Made by a program: the position numbers and the translations under genes | Notes under the pieces: model-generated | What the model was told of the DNA's origin: nothing | Database searches by the model: none | What the model saw: the letters and a program-made list of their open reading frames with translations, nothing else | NCBI GenBank assembly: GCA_011620045.1 | Contig: WOZY01000240.1 | Location: 1-7,959 of the forward strand | Origin: Mesotoga sp. | GTDB lineage: Bacteria > Thermotogota > Thermotogae > Petrotogales > Kosmotogaceae | Length of the DNA: 7,959 nucleotides | Reading direction: 5' to 3' | Shown here: positions 6,080 to 7,959 of the stretch, one piece after another | Layout of the letters: each line of letters opens with the position of its first letter | How positions within the stretch are numbered: the stretch's first letter is position 1

Positions 6080-7576
6080 ATGAGAAAGATTCCCAGGTCA
6101 ACTTCGGTCGCGGCAGGCACTATAGCGATTCTTACCTTTTCGATTTTGTCGAAGGGTATGGGTTTCTTCAGAGAAATGCTCGTCGCCGGATTGTTTGGAA
6201 CGTCTGCAAATCTAGATGCAGTATTCGTCGCCATGACTCCGGCTACAACGCTTTCCGGGATAGTTGCCGGAGCACTTGCGGCCATTTTCGTCCCGGTCTA
6301 TCATTCAATCAGAAAGGAAAACCCTGAAAGATCAAAAAGATATGCGGGAGCTGTTCTCATTTCTGGTTCACTCGTATTTCTGGCGATGGGAGTTGTTTTT
6401 CTTCTTATTCCTGAACTGGTTATAAAGCTTTTCGCTCCAGGCTTTTCCAGCGAAGTGGTGGCCTATGCAGCCAGAAAGCTGAGGTATCTGTCTATCTACC
6501 CATTGATTGGCGGGGTTGAAAGCATACTGGGTGCGATTCTGAAATCAAACAGAAGGTTCATCCAATACGGTATTTCACAGCTTTTCTTCAACGTAATTGC
6601 GATTCCGGTCATATTTTTCACCGCCCCGTTCCTTTCTGAAGCCTCATACATTCTGGCCTGGATACTTGGAAACGCTATTACAGTGTTGGCGTACTTGCTC
6701 CAATCAAGAGAGCTATTCACTCTTAGGATTGGAAGAGGAACATCGATTGTGGAAACACTGTATCTCAGTCTCCCACTAATCTTTTCGGGAAGTTTGGGTG
6801 TCATAAACAACATGGTGGACAAGGCTTTCGTTTCGCTCCTTCCGCCGGGTCGGGTCGCTTCTTTGCAGTATGCGCAGACGCTTCTCGGATTGATTACTTT
6901 TACGATATCTGCCTTTCAAATGACTGCATACACCGAACTATCAGAGCTCGTAGTTGCGGACGACAAGAATAGAGTGAAAGAGCGACTAAGGAAAACCGTT
7001 ACAACTTCCCTGAATATTTCTCTTCCTCTTGCAGCCTGGATCATCATGATGGCTGAGCCTCTTGTGAAGGTAATCTACCAGCGGGGAGAGTTTGACTCGA
7101 ATTCCACAAGCCTTGTGAGCATGGCTCTTATAGGTTACGGGGCGCTAATAGTGCTTTCTCCGATCTCTCATACTTGCTCGAGCTATTTCACGGCAAGAAA
7201 GAAATTGAAGGCGATTACTATGGTATCTGTGTTCTCAATCTTTTTGAATGCTTTTTTTGACTGGCTTATGCTTGAACCTTTCGGTCACGCAGGAATCGCG
7301 GCTAGCACTTCGATTGTTGTCCTAAATGCCACAATCATCTATGTTCTGCTCATTAGAAGAGAGGGCCTGAACTTCATGCCTTACAAACGGATTTTCAAGC
7401 TTGTTGGATTCTCAATTGCTGTCTATCTTGTCGTTCTCCTTCTGAAATTCATTACAGGCACGATGATCTGGCTCCTTCTGGGAAATGGCCTTTTCTTCTC
7501 TTTGTTCTTCATTAGTGCAAATAGTGAGATAAGAGCAATCTCATCAAAGATCATGTCGCTTTTCAAAAGAAAGTGA
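6080..7576 (+). CDS. murJ: MurJ/MviN-family lipid flippase (MOP superfamily)
   Basis: MurJ moves the peptidoglycan precursor lipid II across the inner membrane. The 498-residue length and about 12-14 hydrophobic segments spread over the whole protein fit the family. Family signatures (ATG 6080 as residue 1): SKGMGFFRE (24-32), LFGTSANLDAVFVAM (38-52), IFVPVY (69-74), INNMVDKAFVSLLPPG (242-257) with LQYAQT following, YQRGEFD (333-339), and HAGIAAS (403-409) near the C-terminal third. Compared from memory with E. coli MurJ, Arg24 and Asp39 equivalents are kept (Arg31, Asp46), Arg18 is Lys, and positions matching Arg52 and Arg270 appear to be Ser and Thr. The symbol is therefore a family-level name; this may be a divergent paralogue moving another polyprenyl-linked substrate. 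It is divergent from the lipoprotein gene, which would suit a role in the envelope, and is followed at 64 bases by the FAD oxidoreductase gene. No frameshift or truncation is seen. Confidence 0.85.
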   Translation: MRKIPRSTSVAAGTIAILTFSILSKGMGFFREMLVAGLFGTSANLDAVFVAMTPATTLSGIVAGALAAIFVPVYHSIRKENPERSKRYAGAVLISGSLVFLAMGVVFLLIPELVIKLFAPGFSSEVVAYAARKLRYLSIYPLIGGVESILGAILKSNRRFIQYGISQLFFNVIAIPVIFFTAPFLSEASYILAWILGNAITVLAYLLQSRELFTLRIGRGTSIVETLYLSLPLIFSGSLGVINNMVDKAFVSLLPPGRVASLQYAQTLLGLITFTISAFQMTAYTELSELVVADDKNRVKERLRKTVTTSLNISLPLAAWIIMMAEPLVKVIYQRGEFDSNSTSLVSMALIGYGALIVLSPISHTCSSYFTARKKLKAITMVSVFSIFLNAFFDWLMLEPFGHAGIAASTSIVVLNATIIYVLLIRREGLNFMPYKRIFKLVGFSIAVYLVVLLLKFITGTMIWLLLGNGLFFSLFFISANSEIRAISSKIMSLFKRK

Positions 7577-7597
7577 TCAGGAGTAATGTCTTTTAGC

Positions 7598-7617
7598 TCG
7601 ATTTTCCTCGAAATCGA
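7598..7617 (+). other. small intercistronic stem-loop
   Basis: TCGATTT (7598-7604) pairs with AAATCGA (7611-7617); an extra T-G pair can close the loop to four bases, CCTC. It lies between the MurJ-like stop and the ribosome binding site of the next gene. No run of T follows on either strand, so it is not a standard intrinsic terminator. It may influence message stability or may be chance. Confidence 0.4.
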
Positions 7618-7627
7618 ACGGCAAGAC

Positions 7628-7633
7628 AGGAGG
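7628..7633 (+). promoter_or_regulatory. ribosome binding site of the FAD oxidoreductase gene
   Basis: AGGAGG lies 7 bases upstream of the ATG at 7641, an ideal spacing, and fixes that start. No clear promoter is visible in the 64-base gap after the MurJ-like gene, so co-transcription with it is likely. Confidence 0.8.
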
Positions 7634-7640
7634 AATAATT

Positions 7641-7959
7641 ATGAGAGATGTAGTGATAATCGGGGCCGGCCCTGCTGGACTCTTCGCGGGGATAAGCTGC
7701 ACTACGATGGGAAGAAACGTGACGATAATTGAGAAAACAAGCTCCCCCGGAAAGAAGCTTCTCCTGTCCGGAGGAGGGCAATGCAATTTGACGAATGTTG
7801 AACCCGCATCTGCCATGCTCAAGAGATATTTTGGTGCGGGAAGATTTCTGAAACCCTCATTAATGGCCTTTGATTCAAATAGTCTGAAGGATTTCTTCGA
7901 GGAAAGAGGGCTGCAGCTTTTCAGCAGGGAAGATGGCAAGGTCTTCCCAGCCACATACT
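7641..7959 (+). CDS. HI0933/YhiN (BaiN)-family FAD-dependent oxidoreductase, N-terminal part (runs off right edge)
   Basis: This family consists of flavoproteins of about 400 residues, often annotated as aminoacetone oxidase family or NAD(P)/FAD-dependent oxidoreductases; the natural substrate is mostly unknown. The 106 visible codons show an N-terminal dinucleotide-binding fold: IIGAGPAGLFAG (6-17), with the acidic Glu31 ending the second strand (TIIEKT) to bind the FAD ribose, and the family signature KKLLLSGGGQCNLTN (38-52), where most members read GGGRCN. Further along, a GRFL segment (67-70), FFEERG (85-90) and DGKVFPAT (98-105) are typical of the same family. It is read in the same direction as the MurJ-like gene, 64 bases behind it. 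The catalytic and C-terminal parts are outside the window. The family call is secure; no physiological role can be given from this fragment. Confidence 0.9.
   Translation, partial: MRDVVIIGAGPAGLFAGISCTTMGRNVTIIEKTSSPGKKLLLSGGGQCNLTNVEPASAMLKRYFGAGRFLKPSLMAFDSNSLKDFFEERGLQLFSREDGKVFPATY

Noticed and set aside
6007..6285. 92-residue minus-strand open frame ending upstream of the lipoprotein gene
   Set aside because: It is antisense to the start of the MurJ-like gene and crosses the divergent promoter; composition is low-complexity Ala/Pro/Ile, without family motifs.
7586..7732. 48-codon open frame after the MurJ-like gene, starting ATG with AGGAG just upstream
   Set aside because: The spacing of 2 bases is too short, most of it overlaps the FAD oxidoreductase gene in another frame, and the peptide is Arg/Asn-rich without any pattern.
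7577..7954. 125-residue minus-strand open frame
   Set aside because: It lies almost wholly opposite the clearly recognisable FAD oxidoreductase gene, and its protein has no family motif or ribosome binding site.

Overview
The window is ordinary chromosomal DNA from a bacterium, with tightly packed genes, moderate GC and strong AGGAGG-type ribosome binding sites. Arginine is often AGA/AGG and isoleucine often ATA. The gene set and protein style look like a mesophilic or moderately thermophilic member of the Thermotogota (Mesotoga/Kosmotoga-like). That is an inference from overall character, not from a marker gene. I see no rRNA, tRNA, CRISPR array, insertion sequence, phage gene or intrinsic terminator, and no gene-free stretch longer than about 115 bases.

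Left part (1-4244, minus strand): a compact operon valS-folC-ruvA read right to left. It starts from an extended -10 promoter near 4236-4244. valS (valyl-tRNA synthetase) and folC (folylpolyglutamate/dihydrofolate synthase) overlap by 4 bases as ATGA. folC and ruvA (Holliday junction DNA-binding subunit) overlap by 17 bases. ruvA runs off the left edge. The three genes serve translation, folate metabolism and recombination and share only their transcription.

Middle (4275-6003): a short plus-strand gene, divergent from valS, encodes an alkyltransferase-like (ATL) protein. It is a non-catalytic relative of O6-methylguanine methyltransferase in which Trp replaces the acceptor Cys. Its stop codon overlaps, tail to tail, the stop of a minus-strand gene for a predicted lipoprotein. 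That lipoprotein has an unassigned N-terminal region, a probable circularly permuted NlpC/P60-like (papain-fold) core and an Ig-like C-terminal domain.

Right part (6004-7959): a MurJ/MviN-family lipid flippase gene is divergent from the lipoprotein gene, and their -10 elements overlap on opposite strands. It is followed, after a 64-base gap holding a small stem-loop, by the start of an HI0933/YhiN-type FAD-dependent oxidoreductase that runs off the right edge.

No wholly new system is evident. The places most worth a second look are the lipoprotein, the MurJ-like protein that lacks several arginines considered important in MurJ, the shared divergent promoter between these two possible envelope genes, and the ATL gene.
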